Origin: Hyphomicrobiales bacterium
Lineage (GTDB): Bacteria > Pseudomonadota > Alphaproteobacteria > Rhizobiales > Beijerinckiaceae
Reading direction: 5' to 3'
NCBI GenBank assembly: GCA_028290085.1
Contig: JAQGKN010000227.1
Span: 1 to 5,832, forward strand
Length of the DNA stretch: 5,832 bases
Within the stretch, counting starts at the first letter, position 1. Each line of letters opens with the position of its first letter. This document shows, one piece after another, positions 5,159 to 5,832 of this stretch. The notes beneath the pieces are model-generated. The model had not been told where the DNA came from, did not search any database, and worked only from the letters and a program-made list of their open reading frames with translations. The position numbers were made by a program, and so were the translations under genes.

Positions 5159-5386
5159 ATGAGCACCTCACCCGATAAGGGCGCAGCAGACGCGAGCGCC
5201 GACAAGGCACGCATGGACCGCCGCGGGTTCTTCCGCGCGGGCGGCGCCGCTGCAGTCGTGGCAGCCGTGGCTATCGTGCCGGCTGCCGAAGAGGCCGCCG
5301 CCGCGGAGAGCGCGCAGGAGCGCAGCAAGGCACGCTATCGGGAGACCGAGCACGTGAAGAACTACTACCGCGTCAATCGGTACTGA
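5159..5386 (+). CDS. Small Tat-signal protein of the formate dehydrogenase region (TIGR02811-like)
   Basis: 75 residues. A charged, Asp/Lys/Ala-rich start (1-19) is followed by the twin-arginine motif DRRGFFRAG (20-28), a hydrophobic stretch (27-43, AGGAAAVVAAVAIVPAA), an Ala/Glu linker, and the conserved ending EHVKNYYRVNRY (64-75). This layout is that of the small 'formate dehydrogenase region TAT target' proteins that sit between the chaperone and the catalytic subunit. There are no cysteines or cofactor motifs. Proposed roles (assembly partner, small subunit-like tether) are unproven. It has a strong ribosome site GGAGG (5146-5150), 8 bases before the ATG, and lies 12 bases before fdhA, consistent with the same transcript. 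It may remain membrane-anchored, as no clear AxA cleavage site precedes the acidic stretch. Confidence 0.9.
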   Translation: MSTSPDKGAADASADKARMDRRGFFRAGGAAAVVAAVAIVPAAEEAAAAESAQERSKARYRETEHVKNYYRVNRY

Positions 5387-5390
5387 GGGG
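5385..5390 (+). promoter_or_regulatory. Ribosome binding site of fdhA
   Basis: GAGGGG overlaps the stop codon of the small Tat protein and sits 8 bases before the ATG at 5399. It fixes the fdhA start at the first ATG rather than the internal in-frame ATG at 5450. Confidence 0.6.
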
Positions 5391-5398
5391 CGACATCG

Positions 5399-5832
5399 AT
5401 GCTGACGAAAAGAAGAGACGCCGTTTCGGGCCGTTCGCGCCTGCAGGGCATGGCCGCTGGCCTCGCATCAGGCGTGCTGGATCGCCGCAGCTTTCTCCGG
5501 CGCTCCGGGCTGGTCGCCGGTGGCGCGGCCGCGCTGGGCTCCCTGTCGCTGGGCGCCGTGCGCAAGGCGCAGGCGGGCCCCATGCAGCCGGGCGTCGCGG
5601 TCGAAATCAAGAAGAGCATTTGCACCCATTGCTCGGTCGGCTGCAGCGTCATCGCTGAAGTGCAGAACGGCGTCTGGGTCGGGCAGGAGCCCGCGTGGGA
5701 CAGTCCCATCAATCGCGGCTCGCATTGCGCCAAGGGCGCCTCGGTGCGCGAACTCGTGCACGGCGACCGTCGCCTGAAATATCCGATGAAGCTCGTCGAT
5801 GGCGAGTGGACCCGCATCGGCTGGGATCAGGC
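5399..5832 (+). CDS. fdhA: Formate dehydrogenase catalytic (alpha) subunit, N-terminal part
   Basis: The first 144 residues are in the window and the gene runs off the right edge; full-length relatives have over 900. The product oxidises formate to CO2 at a bis-MGD molybdenum or tungsten centre in the periplasm. A Tat signal has the motif DRRSFLRRSG (28-37), a hydrophobic core (38-54) and a probable cut after AQA (57-59). An N-terminal [4Fe-4S] motif follows: Cys75, Cys78, Cys82 and Cys110 (CTHCSVGC, then C after 27 residues), with CAKGAS behind the last cysteine. The segment up to GDRRLKYPMKLVDGEWTRIGWDQ (122-144) is the usual lead-in to the molybdopterin oxidoreductase domain. Whether the active-site residue is Cys or selenocysteine lies beyond the edge. 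The FDH call rests on the CTHCSVGC motif together with the torD and small Tat protein neighbours; another DMSO-reductase family member is unlikely. Confidence 0.92.
   Translation, partial: MLTKRRDAVSGRSRLQGMAAGLASGVLDRRSFLRRSGLVAGGAAALGSLSLGAVRKAQAGPMQPGVAVEIKKSICTHCSVGCSVIAEVQNGVWVGQEPAWDSPINRGSHCAKGASVRELVHGDRRLKYPMKLVDGEWTRIGWDQ

Noticed and set aside
5399..5832. Selenocysteine in FdhA
   Set aside because: The active-site codon lies beyond the right edge; nothing visible decides between Cys and Sec.
1..5832. tRNA, rRNA, CRISPR array or insertion-sequence transposase
   Set aside because: I looked for tRNA-like arms, regularly spaced short repeats and transposase motifs on both strands and saw none. 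The only repeats are the two-copy tandem unit and its palindromes.

Overview
The window looks like alphaproteobacterial chromosome, most likely Hyphomicrobiales. Coding DNA from about position 950 onward is GC-rich (mid-60s per cent in the lines I counted). The proteins match alphaproteobacterial families, and a dispersed palindromic repeat familiar from that group occurs twice. I cannot fix genus or species from this sequence.

Left part (1-954), accessory in character. The window opens with the C-terminal end of a DUF2019 gene whose upstream part does not match the family. An intact, lower-GC DUF2019 gene follows (353-718, about 53% GC by hand count). The last 40 codons of both genes, plus the DNA behind them, form a tandem direct repeat (67-330 and 596-860, offset 529-530). 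Each copy ends in the same 79-base imperfect palindrome (237-315, 767-845). This is a small duplicated or shuffled cassette, not part of the downstream pathway.

Right part (955-5832), one tight plus-strand cluster for a periplasmic, Tat-exported, molybdenum or tungsten formate dehydrogenase. In order: a degenerate biotin/lipoate-ligase-fold protein with DUF4444 (955-1707); DUF6505 (1712-2257); DUF6352 (2269-3288); DUF3305 (3285-3773); DUF3306 (3770-4396); a TorD-family chaperone (4511-5116); a 75-residue Tat-signal protein of the 'formate dehydrogenase region TAT target' type (5159-5386); and the 5' end of the formate dehydrogenase catalytic subunit (5399 to the right edge). Spacings are 4 and 11 bases, then two 4-base overlaps, then a 114-base gap before torD, then 42 and 12 bases.

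Likely teamwork. FdhA carries a twin-arginine signal and an N-terminal [4Fe-4S] motif. The TorD protein probably holds FdhA in the cytoplasm until cofactor insertion is complete. The small Tat protein is probably a partner or export companion. The five upstream proteins have no established function. Their packing next to the enzyme suggests a maturation, cofactor-handling or quality-control module, and this is the best candidate here for an undescribed system. The ligase-like member appears to have lost the catalytic lysine and the nucleotide loop of true BirA/LplA enzymes, so a binding or scaffold role is more likely than ligation.
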